6,497 nt of DNA, from assembly GCA_021805305.1 (NCBI GenBank), contig JAJZFO010000025.1, forward strand, positions 1-6,497, in the 5' to 3' direction. Shown in pieces: positions 1-5,203 of the stretch. The notes below the pieces were generated by a model that did no database searches, was not told where the DNA came from, and worked only from the letters and a program-made list of their open reading frames with translations. The position numbers and the translations under genes were made by a program. This DNA comes from Actinomycetes bacterium (GTDB taxonomy: Bacteria > Actinomycetota > Acidimicrobiia > Acidimicrobiales > RAAP-2). Every line of letters starts with the position of its first letter. Within the stretch, counting starts at the first letter, position 1.

Positions 1-699
1 GTCGAGCACTAGCTGGCGTTGCAGGTTCTGAGAGTCCTCCACCGTGCCCAGGAGTCGATTGAAGACCCGGCGCAGTCGCCCGAGTTCGTCGACGTCGCCC
101 TCGACGAGGCGACGCGACATGTCACTCGTCTCGGCGATGTCCTCGATGTCGTCGGTGACGTCTTCGAGGGGGTGCAGGGCCGCCCGGGCCAGGAGGACGC
201 CGAGTGAGAGCGCCATGAGCAGCACGCCCGCTGACACGAACAGCAGGGTTCGCACGAGTCGCCGCAATTCGGCGATCTGACCTTCGAAGGGGACGAGGTA
301 CACGTCAGCGGCGGCGGTGGGCAGGGTGAAGTCGCTGTTGCCGCCCGCGACCACGGTGCCCACGGGCAGACCGACGATCAGTTCGCGCCAGGCCTGGTTA
401 TTGAACTCGATGGTGCGAAAGGTGGAGCCCTTGACCTTGCCCTTGGCGTAGGCCGTGACGGTGGTATCAATCAGGGCCGTGGCCGTATTGGTGGGGCTGA
501 CCACCCCATTCGCGAGGACCAAGAAAGAAGGGGCCCCGCCGAAGTTGTCGTCACTGTGCTGGTAGGCCTGCAGCAGGGATTCGTCGACGGAGTGGGTGAG
601 GGCGTTGCGGGTCGTGAGGAAAGAGGTCAGACTCGCCAGGACGACGGCCAACGCCGCCGCGATGACGGTCGCGGCGATGACGCGACTACGAAAGGTCAT
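1..699 (-). CDS. Membrane sensor histidine kinase, MprB/TcrY-like (N-terminal 233 codons, 3' end outside window)
   Basis: Sensor half of a two-component system, expected to autophosphorylate on His and pass phosphate to the regulator encoded just upstream. Reading the minus strand from ATG at 699 gives 233 uninterrupted codons to the window edge. Visible parts: a short basic N-terminus (MTFRSR); TM1 at about residues 7-28; an extracytoplasmic region at about 29-149; TM2 at about 150-172 (LLFVSAGVLLMALSLGVLL); then a HAMP linker at about 173-225 (HPLEDVTDDIEDIAET, DELGRLRRVFNRLLGTVEDS). The last residues, QRQLVLD, are what usually directly precedes the phospho-acceptor motif (ASHELRTPL) in OmpR-partner kinases, so the DHp and ATPase domains lie off the window. 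The ATG overlaps the regulator stop as ATGA (696-699), the usual sign of translational coupling. The extracytoplasmic domain resembles nothing I can name, so the signal is unknown. The family call is firm; kinship to MprB or TcrY specifically is tentative. Confidence 0.9.
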   Translation of the reverse strand, partial: MTFRSRVIAATVIAAALAVVLASLTSFLTTRNALTHSVDESLLQAYQHSDDNFGGAPSFLVLANGVVSPTNTATALIDTTVTAYAKGKVKGSTFRTIEFNNQAWRELIVGLPVGTVVAGGNSDFTLPTAAADVYLVPFEGQIAELRRLVRTLLFVSAGVLLMALSLGVLLARAALHPLEDVTDDIEDIAETSDMSRRLVEGDVDELGRLRRVFNRLLGTVEDSQNLQRQLVLD

Positions 700-1397
700 G
701 CAGGGCGCAACGCGTATCCCACGCCGCGCACCGTCTGGATCAGACGCGCCTCGTTCCCCTCTTCGAGCTTGCGACGCAAATAACCGATGTAGACGGCGAG
801 GGAGTTGGTACCCGAGTCGAAGGTGTAGCCCCAGACGAGGTCGAGGATCTGGTCGCGGGTCAGCACCTGACGCGGGTGCTGCAAGAAGAGTTCGAGCAGG
901 TCGAATTCAATCTTGGTGAGTTCGATCACGCGCTCGCCGCGGCGTACCTCGCGGGTGCCCGGGTTCAGCGTGAGGTCCTCGAAGCGCAGGACGGTGTCGT
1001 CACCCTCGGTGGTCTGACGGCGCCGCAGCAGAGCGCGCAGTCGCGCCAGCAGTTCCGCGAGGTCGAAGGGCTTGACGAGGTAGTCGTCGGCACCCACGTC
1101 GAGGCCTTCGACGCGGTCGTTGACCGCGTCGCGTGCGGTCAGCATGAGGATCGGCGTGGCGTCGCCCGCGCGTCGGATTCGCCGACAGACCTCGAGGCCG
1201 TCGATGTCGGGCAGCTGCAGATCCAAGACGATGGCGTCGGGGGCTCGCAATTGGACCGCGCGCAGGGCACTCGATCCGTCCTCGAACAATTCGACGTCGT
1301 AGTTCTCCATCCGCAACGCGCGACCGAGGGCCGTGCGAATCGCGGCGTCGTCGTCCACGATAGCGACGTAGGCGTTGCTAGTAGGTAGGTTGGTCAC
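696..1397 (-). CDS. OmpR/PhoB-family response regulator (MprA-like)
   Basis: DNA-binding response regulator of 233 aa, a normal length for the OmpR family. The receiver domain covers about residues 9-122: acidic pair D15/D16 in IVDDDAAIR, phospho-acceptor D59 in IVLDLQLPDIDG, switch T87 in MLTARD, and K109 in LVKPFDLAELLARLRALLRR. The C-terminal winged helix covers about residues 135-232, with the family patterns ELTKIEFDLLELFLQHP, VLTRDQILDLVWGY, and YIGYLRRKLEEG followed by IQTVRGVGYAL. The start is GTG at 1395-1397. It is preceded on the minus strand by a clear ribosome-binding site (AAAGGAAAG, 1401-1409), and no ATG lies between that site and the receiver domain. The next gene is the cognate kinase, joined by ATGA. 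Target genes cannot be read from the window. Many relatives control their own operon, and the 101-nt gap to the divergent tRNA is where such a site would lie. Confidence 0.96.
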   Translation of the reverse strand: MTNLPTSNAYVAIVDDDAAIRTALGRALRMENYDVELFEDGSSALRAVQLRAPDAIVLDLQLPDIDGLEVCRRIRRAGDATPILMLTARDAVNDRVEGLDVGADDYLVKPFDLAELLARLRALLRRRQTTEGDDTVLRFEDLTLNPGTREVRRGERVIELTKIEFDLLELFLQHPRQVLTRDQILDLVWGYTFDSGTNSLAVYIGYLRRKLEEGNEARLIQTVRGVGYALRPA

Positions 1398-1400
1398 GGG

Positions 1401-1409
1401 CTTTCCTTT
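1401..1409 (-). promoter_or_regulatory. Ribosome-binding site of the response regulator
   Basis: On the minus strand the sequence is AAAGGAAAG. Its AAGGA core (1404-1408) is 6 nt from the GTG codon at 1397. This supports GTG as the real start. Confidence 0.7.
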
Positions 1410-1498
1410 GCGCAGCGCTCAGGCTCTAGTGTGGTGTGTTGGTGTTAGAGGTCTTTCGGGTTTCATTAAGAATCGAGGAAGATTGCTCTTACCCTAGA

Positions 1499-1571
1499 TG
1501 GCGGGTAGTTCAATTGGCAGAACGGCGGACTTTGAATCCGTAGGTTGGAGGTTCGAGCCCTCCCCCGCCAG
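1499..1571 (+). tRNA. tRNA-Gln (anticodon TTG)
   Basis: A full cloverleaf can be folded by eye. The acceptor stem TGGCGGG (1499-1505) pairs with CCCGCCA (1564-1570), with discriminator G at 1571. The D arm is GTTC/GAAC (1508-1511 with 1520-1523) and has GG in its loop. The anticodon stem GCGGA/TCCGT (1525-1529 with 1537-1541) encloses the loop CTTTGAA, with anticodon TTG at 1532-1534. The T arm is GGAGG/CCTCC (1547-1551 with 1559-1563) with the loop TTCGAGC. A U1-A72 end pair and a G discriminator are typical bacterial glutamine identity elements. The 3' CCA is not encoded (GCG follows), so it must be added by tRNA nucleotidyltransferase. TTG reads CAA and, by wobble, CAG. The gene stands alone, divergent from the response regulator. 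No intrinsic terminator is evident after it. Confidence 0.97.
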
Positions 1572-1797
1572 CGCTGTAAAAGCCTGATAACCCAGTAGAT
1601 TGATGATTCTCGCACCGTTGCGGACCCGAGAAGATCCCGTGATCAGCGATTCCTCCGATCTCGGACACCCCTTGATCTCTCGCGGAGTGATGCCGAAGTG
1701 ACGCGAGCGCGCCGTGGGACGTGAACGCCTCGTCTCTTCTCGTGACGCCCCGACGCGCGCGCCACTGGACGGATGGGCGAACGGCCGAGTCTCCTCA

Positions 1798-1818
1798 GGC
1801 ACCGGTGCCCCGCGGGGC
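1798..1818. repeat. Two overlapping 12-bp palindromes at the expected -35 position
   Basis: GGCACCGGTGCC (1798-1809) and GCCCCGCGGGGC (1807-1818) are both perfect palindromes and share three bases. They lie just 5' of the -10 box at 1824-1829, covering the place where a -35 element would be (about 1801-1806). No TTGACA-like -35 is visible. An operator for a dimeric regulator is possible. In GC-rich DNA a few 12-bp palindromes are expected by chance, so confidence in function is low. Confidence 0.35.
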
Positions 1819-1823
1819 CAACG

Positions 1824-1829
1824 TAGTCT
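1824..1829 (+). promoter_or_regulatory. Putative -10 box (TAGTCT) giving a leaderless transcript
   Basis: TAGTCT fits the actinobacterial TANNNT pattern. Exactly 6 nt separate it from the ATG at 1836, so transcription would begin at or next to the start codon. No ribosome-binding site precedes that ATG, which agrees with a leaderless mRNA. Confidence 0.5.
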
Positions 1830-1835
1830 CGACTC

Positions 1836-2390
1836 ATGACACACGACGTCGGCGATTGCGAATCGTTGCGGTACGTCAGTAATCGCGCCTGGTGGACGCC
1901 GGCGCCGTTGGTGCTTCTTCTGGTACCGAGTCAGATCCACGCGAACCACGTTCGATGGTGGCCCCTCTTGGACTCGGGTCTGCTCGTCCTCCTCCTCGGC
2001 TTCCTCTACGTCGCTACCCACCCGGTGCTCACCTTTTCGCCGCACGTGATAATCCAACGACGGGGGCCGTTTCGCACGAGCATCGATCTGAGCCATCTCA
2101 CCTCGGTCCGCGTCAGCACCGTGGGGCGCCGGACTTCCCAGTTAGACCCGCAGACGGGTGAGCGGCGCTCCGTGATTCGTTTTGACGTCACGTCCCCGGA
2201 CGATTGGGCCGGTGCACCACCGGTGCGCGCGATCAGTGTGCGCGACGCACGGGGCCATCACCTGACCCTGGGCGTGTTACGGACGTCGACGTCGCGATGG
2301 GGCGCCTATCTCTTGAGTTCGATTCGCGACGACCCCGACGTGGAGGTGGGACCACGCGTCGTCGAATCGCTCGAGAGATTCACCCGCTAG
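1836..2390 (+). CDS. Hypothetical membrane protein with PH-like soluble domain
   Basis: I do not recognise this 184-aa protein as a named family. Its N-terminus has two hydrophobic stretches: about residues 22-34 (TPAPLVLLLVPSQ) and about 42-61 (WPLLDSGLLVLLLGFLYVAT). They probably form a hairpin that anchors the protein in the membrane. The rest, about 62-184, is soluble and predicted beta-rich. It begins VLTFSPHVIIQRRGPFRTSI, followed by DLSHLTSVRVSTVG and later RAISVRDARGHHLTLGV. This layout (two TM segments, then a strand-rich module with R-GPFR and DLSHLTSV) recalls bacterial PH-domain proteins of the YdbT/YdbS type. That is a resemblance by pattern only. The ATG at 1836 is the first codon after the -10 box and has no Shine-Dalgarno site. 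The gene stands alone, converging on the hydrolase gene. A 14-bp palindrome overlaps its stop codon. No function is proposed. Confidence 0.75.
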   Translation: MTHDVGDCESLRYVSNRAWWTPAPLVLLLVPSQIHANHVRWWPLLDSGLLVLLLGFLYVATHPVLTFSPHVIIQRRGPFRTSIDLSHLTSVRVSTVGRRTSQLDPQTGERRSVIRFDVTSPDDWAGAPPVRAISVRDARGHHLTLGVLRTSTSRWGAYLLSSIRDDPDVEVGPRVVESLERFTR

Positions 2391-2395
2391 CGGGT
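2382..2395. repeat. 14-bp perfect palindrome over the stop codon
   Basis: ACCCGCTAGCGGGT is its own reverse complement and contains the TAG stop at 2388-2390. As RNA it would form a 5-bp stem with a CUAG loop. No U-run follows, so any role as a terminator is doubtful. Confidence 0.3.
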
Positions 2396-2618
2396 AGGCG
2401 CCCGACCATGGGGGAGTCGCCCGTCGCCGACGCTCGAGGTGAGCGGTGCGGTGCGCGGTGCGTGAGCGGCACCGTCGCGGGTCCACGATCATTGGCCTGC
2501 GGGATCGACGCGACACGACCGACACGCCGCTGGGGCGACGGCGAGCGCCGACGTCGCGTGACTCAGTTCGAGTGATCCCCACCTCGCGGCACGCCTCGGT
2601 CGACGGTGACCCATCGCA
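2391..2618. other. Convergent intergenic gap with a weak hairpin
   Basis: About 228 bases between two genes that point at each other. Frames crossing it give Arg-rich, low-plausibility proteins. It contains repeated GGTGC units (2445-2461) and a 6-bp stem CGGTGC/GCACCG (2456-2461 with 2469-2474, 7-nt loop) without a T-tract on either side. It may serve transcription termination from both sides, but the sequence does not prove that. Confidence 0.45.
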
Positions 2619-3521
2619 CTACATCCTCGCGGCGATGATGGCCGCGAGTTCTAGGGGGTGCGATCCTTGTATCGAATGACTCGCCCCGGACACCTCGACG
2701 ATGTCGTCGTGGGGTCGCCGTCGGGAGAATTCTGCGGCGTCCTCGTCGGTCACGACCGAGGACGGGCCCAGAGCCCGTACCAGGGTCACCGGGACGGCGA
2801 GTTCTTCGAGCCATTGCCACAGGTCCTCCACGCGCGCGGGCGCGCGCGTGGCCACCTCGTGGCGCTGGTGTCGCCAGACCCACGTTCCGTCGGGTCGCTG
2901 TAGGGCGTTGTGCAGGATTCCACGGCGTAGCGAGGCCTCGCTGCGGTCGGGGTTGTAGTGGCGCGTGCGCTCCAGGATCTCGTCGAAGTTGGCGAAGAAC
3001 TCCGGTCCCTCGACGAATTCGAGGATGTGTCGCGCGCGGTCGGTGGTGACCCCCGGGGTGATGTCGACGAGAAGGAGCCGGCTCACCCGTTCGGGGGACT
3101 CGTGCGCGAGCGCGACGCCGACGAGTCCACCGTAGGACATGGCCACGACGGGCAGCGGACCTCGCGTAAGTTCACCCAGCGCCACCGCGACGTCGCGCGC
3201 GTGTTCGCGCAGCGCGCGCGGGCCGAAGAACGACGGGTCGGAGTGTCCGTGGTGGGGTAGGTCCAGGGCCACGAGTGGTCGGTCCAGGGCGAGGGCCACG
3301 GTATCGAAGGTGTGGGCGTTCTGGGCGCTGCCGTGCAGCAGGGCGAGTTCGGGCGGCCCCTCGCCCCAGACCAGCGCGCTCACCTGGCGCAGACCCTCGA
3401 CGGCGACGAAGGCCCGGCGCACGTGGGGCGCGCGCGCGGGGAGTCCCCATTCGTCCATGTTCTCCTCGAAGTACGCGAACTCGTCGTAGTCGCCCATCCC
3501 CGCATCGTAGAAGAAGTTCAC
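2619..3521 (-). CDS. Alpha/beta-hydrolase fold protein
   Basis: A soluble alpha/beta-hydrolase of about 300 aa, substrate unknown. Numbering from GTG 3521: strand and oxyanion motif LALLHGSAQNAHTFD (H63-G64), then LVALDLPHHGHSD, nucleophile elbow VVAMSYGGLVG with S129, probable acid D259 (SSVVTDEDAAEF), and catalytic H282 in VSGASHSIQG. All three triad positions are filled, so the enzyme is probably active. The elbow reads A-M-S-Y-G instead of the usual G-x-S-x-G. The start is uncertain. ATG 3542 gives 307 aa but has no ribosome-binding site and lies inside the prs -10 box. GTG 3521 has AAGGTG (3530-3535) 8 nt upstream and is preferred. ATG 3497, or ATG 3458 behind GAGGAG, would also keep the fold. 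It is divergent from prs and convergent with the PH-like gene, so probably its own transcript. Esterase, lactonase or another hydrolytic role cannot be told apart. Confidence 0.88.
   Translation of the reverse strand: MNFFYDAGMGDYDEFAYFEENMDEWGLPARAPHVRRAFVAVEGLRQVSALVWGEGPPELALLHGSAQNAHTFDTVALALDRPLVALDLPHHGHSDPSFFGPRALREHARDVAVALGELTRGPLPVVAMSYGGLVGVALAHESPERVSRLLLVDITPGVTTDRARHILEFVEGPEFFANFDEILERTRHYNPDRSEASLRRGILHNALQRPDGTWVWRHQRHEVATRAPARVEDLWQWLEELAVPVTLVRALGPSSVVTDEDAAEFSRRRPHDDIVEVSGASHSIQGSHPLELAAIIAARM
2828..2851. repeat. CG-repeat inverted repeat inside the hydrolase gene
   Basis: Two perfect 10-base arms (CCACGCGCGC and GCGCGCGTGG) flank a 4-base centre, GGGC. The region encodes part of the cap or late helical segment (ATRAPARVED). 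Alternating CG is common in this base composition, so codon bias may be the whole cause, though the arms could form a strong RNA hairpin. Confidence 0.4.
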
Positions 3522-3536
3522 GCGGACGACACCTTG

Positions 3537-3542
3537 TACCAT
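3537..3542 (+). promoter_or_regulatory. Putative prs -10 box (TACCAT) giving a leaderless transcript
   Basis: TACCAT fits TANNNT and ends 6 nt before the GTG at 3549, the same geometry as the box before the gene at 1836. Transcription would then start on the prs start codon. The hexamer includes the reverse complement of the hydrolase's furthest upstream ATG. No good -35 is visible, as is common in Actinobacteria. Confidence 0.45.
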
Positions 3543-3548
3543 TGCCGG

Positions 3549-4523
3549 GTGGAGTCATTGTCAAAGCGCCGTCTCGTCATTGTCACCGGGCGCTGCCACC
3601 CCGCCCTCGCGAAGGACATCGCGAACCAGTTGGGCGTCGAACTGACCGAGGCGAATCTGCGCGAGTTCGCCAACGGCGAGATCCACTGCCGTTTCGACGA
3701 GTCCATTCGCGGCGCGCACGTGTTCATCATTCAAACCCACTCCTCGCCGGTGAACGACGCCGTCATGGAGCAATTGATCATGATCGACGCCGCCAAGCGG
3801 GCGTCCGCCAAGTCGATCACCGCCGTGATCCCCAATTACGGCTACGCCCGTCAAGACCGCAAGTCCACCGGACGAGAGCCCATCACCGCCAAATTGATTG
3901 CCGACATGCTCCAGACCGCCGGCGCCAATCGGGTGCTCTCGGTGGACTTTCACTCCGGCCAAATCCAGGGCTTCTTCGACATCCCGGTGGACCATCTGGT
4001 GGCCGCGCCGGTGCTCGAGGACTATCTCAAGTCCCACGCCGACACCAACACCCTGGTCGTGGTCGCTCCCGACGCCGGTCGCGTGAAGGTGGCCGAGCGC
4101 TACGCCCAACACCTGGGGTGCGACCTAGCCCTGGTGCACAAGACCCGGCCGCGCGGCACGGCCAACGTGGCCGAGGCGCGCCACATCGTCGGCGACGTCG
4201 CGGGTCGCCACTGCGTCTTGATCGACGACATGATCGACACCGCGGGCACTATCGTGGCCGCCTGCGACCTGCTCAAGGCCCAGGGGGCTGGTGAGATATG
4301 GGTGATGGCCACGCACGCGCTCTTCTCCCCGCCGGCCGTCGACCGTCTCTTCAACGCCCCGGTCAGCCGGGTCATCGTGACCGACACGCTGCCCCTCGGC
4401 CCCGAACGACGCTTCGAGAAGCTCGAGATCCTCTCGGTGGCCAGCATCGTGGCCAACGCGATTTCGGCTATTTTTGAGGACTCCTCGGTGTCGGACATCT
4501 TCGGCGGCGAGAACCTGCTCTAG
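3549..4523 (+). CDS. prs: Ribose-phosphate pyrophosphokinase (PRPP synthetase)
   Basis: Makes 5-phosphoribosyl-1-diphosphate from ribose-5-phosphate and ATP in the cytosol, feeding purine, pyrimidine, NAD, His and Trp synthesis. From GTG 3549 the protein is 324 aa, a usual class I length. Motifs in order: REFANGEIHCRFDESIRG near the N-terminus; PNYGYARQDRK in the ATP-binding region; DFHSGQIQGFFDIPVDHL with metal-binding D133 and H135; catalytic flexible loop HKTRPRGTANVAEARHI with K198 and R200; and the PRPP/ribose-phosphate loop DDMIDTAGT (226-234). The C-terminus is SVSDIFGGENLL. Start choice: GTG 3549 lies 6 nt after a -10 box. TTG 3558 is an alternative, with GGAG only 3 nt upstream. The long upstream open frame is antisense to the hydrolase and is not coding. 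The flexible loop is two residues longer than in E. coli Prs. The protein is otherwise canonical. rplY follows after an 89-nt gap. Confidence 0.96.
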   Translation: MESLSKRRLVIVTGRCHPALAKDIANQLGVELTEANLREFANGEIHCRFDESIRGAHVFIIQTHSSPVNDAVMEQLIMIDAAKRASAKSITAVIPNYGYARQDRKSTGREPITAKLIADMLQTAGANRVLSVDFHSGQIQGFFDIPVDHLVAAPVLEDYLKSHADTNTLVVVAPDAGRVKVAERYAQHLGCDLALVHKTRPRGTANVAEARHIVGDVAGRHCVLIDDMIDTAGTIVAACDLLKAQGAGEIWVMATHALFSPPAVDRLFNAPVSRVIVTDTLPLGPERRFEKLEILSVASIVANAISAIFEDSSVSDIFGGENLL

Positions 4524-4530
4524 GCGCACG

Positions 4531-4545
4531 GCGCCGCACCGGCGC
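4531..4545 (+). terminator. Hairpin after prs, possible weak terminator or attenuator
   Basis: A perfect 6-bp stem (GCGCCG 4531-4536, CGGCGC 4540-4545) with a 3-nt loop begins 7 nt after the prs stop. A short CTTTT (4557-4561) lies 11 nt past the stem, too far for a classic intrinsic terminator. The hairpin may slow or partly end transcription from prs, but this is weak evidence. Confidence 0.3.
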
Positions 4546-4552
4546 GGACGGC

Positions 4553-4558
4553 TAGACT
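4553..4558 (+). promoter_or_regulatory. Putative rplY -10 box (TAGACT)
   Basis: TAGACT matches TANNNT and lies between the post-prs hairpin and rplY. Transcription would start near 4565, leaving a 5' leader of about 48 nt that contains a hairpin and a ribosome-binding site. No -35 is recognisable. Confidence 0.45.
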
Positions 4559-4569
4559 TTTCACCCTGT

Positions 4570-4588
4570 GCGCGCCCGAGGGACGCGC
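4570..4588 (+). promoter_or_regulatory. Hairpin in the rplY 5' leader
   Basis: GCGCGCCC (4570-4577) pairs with GGACGCGC (4581-4588) through seven of eight positions, with one C-A mismatch and a GAG loop. It sits between the predicted start of transcription and the ribosome-binding site. Leader-based control of ribosomal protein genes is common, and L25 is an RNA-binding protein. Whether this hairpin is a control element is not shown here. Confidence 0.3.
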
Positions 4589-4601
4589 GGAGAATTCGCA
4601 C

Positions 4602-4607
4602 AAGGAG
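4602..4607 (+). promoter_or_regulatory. Ribosome-binding site of rplY
   Basis: AAGGAG lies 5 nt before ATG 4613. It decides this start over the in-frame GTG at 4568, which has no such site. Confidence 0.8.
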
Positions 4608-4612
4608 TTGTC

Positions 4613-5197
4613 ATGTCAGAGACCACGTTGCACGCGTCCACGGACCGCGCTCAGGGGAGCCGCAACTCGCGCCGCCTGCGCAGCGCCGGGTCCATCCCGG
4701 CCGTCGTCTACGGCGAAGGCGTCACGCCCCTGCCGATTGCCGTCGATGCGAAGAGTTTCCGCACCGCGGTCTCGGGTGAGCAGGGTCTGAACACCCTGAT
4801 CGACCTGGACGCTAACGGCCAGACGTTCATCGTCATGGCGCGAGAGATTCAGCGTCACCCGGTGCGCGGCACGGTGGCGCACATCGACTTTCAAGTGGTC
4901 GACCCCAACAAGCCCGTCGTCGCGGTGATCCCGCTGCACGTGGTGGGCGACGCGGTCGAGGTCCGACACGCCGACTGGGAGATCGACCAGCAGCTCTTCA
5001 GTCTCGAGGTGCTCGCCCGCCCCGACCTCATCCCGACCCACGTCGAGGTCGATATCTCGCACCTCACGCCGGGCGCCGCAATCCGCGTGGGCGACGTCAT
5101 CTTGCCCGCGGGCGTCACGCCCGCCGGGGACCACTCGATCTCGGTCGTGAACACTCACGCGGGCCGAGCGGCCAAGACGGCCGACCAGAAGTCGTAG
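4613..5197 (+). CDS. rplY: 50S ribosomal protein bL25, CTC form
   Basis: Large-subunit protein that binds 5S rRNA, here in the longer CTC/TL5 form with an extra C-terminal beta domain. It has 194 aa from ATG 4613. The N-terminal L25 domain (about residues 5-92) shows SRNSRRLRSAGSIPAVVYGEG, the conserved opening of the family, then VMAREIQRHPVRGTVAHIDFQVV, in which RHPVRG and HIDF are hallmark motifs. The C-terminal domain (about 98-180) has VVAVIPLHVVGDAVEV, LEVLARPDLIPTHVEVDISH, and the closing VGDVILPAGV. The tail is short (NTHAGRAAKTADQKS), without the long acidic or Ala-rich extension seen in some actinobacterial CTC proteins. The ribosome-binding site is strong, as expected for a ribosomal gene. 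pth starts 6 nt after the stop, so the two are very likely in one transcript. Conserved linkage of rplY with pth in many bacteria supports the call. Confidence 0.96.
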   Translation: MSETTLHASTDRAQGSRNSRRLRSAGSIPAVVYGEGVTPLPIAVDAKSFRTAVSGEQGLNTLIDLDANGQTFIVMAREIQRHPVRGTVAHIDFQVVDPNKPVVAVIPLHVVGDAVEVRHADWEIDQQLFSLEVLARPDLIPTHVEVDISHLTPGAAIRVGDVILPAGVTPAGDHSISVVNTHAGRAAKTADQKS

Positions 5198-5203
5198 TCT
5201 GCC

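Larger units (their letters stand above)
1572..1835. other. Intergenic region between tRNA-Gln and the PH-like protein gene
   Basis: About 264 bases without a convincing gene. Open frames here are Arg-rich and one runs straight through the tRNA, so I treat them as chance. The left part holds a loose 6-bp inverted repeat (CCGAGA 1626-1631 with TCTCGG 1659-1664, 27-nt loop) that does not look like a terminator. The right end carries two overlapping palindromes and a -10 box, listed separately. No copy of the tRNA 3' end was seen, so there is no sign of an integration scar. Confidence 0.6.

Noticed and set aside
876..1388. A 170-codon plus-strand open frame opposite the response regulator
   Set aside because: The minus strand encodes a complete response regulator with all key residues; the plus frame is its antisense image.
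1490..1495. TACCCT as the -10 box of the tRNA gene
   Set aside because: It matches TANNNT, but a start 7 nt downstream would fall inside the tRNA acceptor stem, so it cannot be the tRNA promoter.
1499..1571. tRNA-Gln as an integration site for a mobile element
   Set aside because: No repeat of the tRNA 3' end and no integrase or phage-like gene was found in the window.
1494..2096. A 200-codon open frame on the minus strand across the tRNA and the start of the PH-like gene
   Set aside because: It runs antisense through an intact tRNA-Gln, its product is Arg- and Pro-rich without motifs, and the opposite strand holds a better supported gene.
2446..2679. Possible small gene in the convergent gap
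   Set aside because: The composition is Arg-rich, no ribosome-binding site is seen, and it runs into the 3' end of the hydrolase gene on the other strand.
3312..3548. N-terminal extension of PRPP synthetase in the same open frame
   Set aside because: The extra sequence is antisense to the hydrolase and has no Prs homology; the family's N-terminus begins just after 3549.
3275..4294. A 339-codon open frame on the plus strand
   Set aside because: Its product is almost entirely Arg, Gly, Pro and Ser. It overlaps the hydrolase on one side and prs in another frame, as expected of a high-GC shadow.
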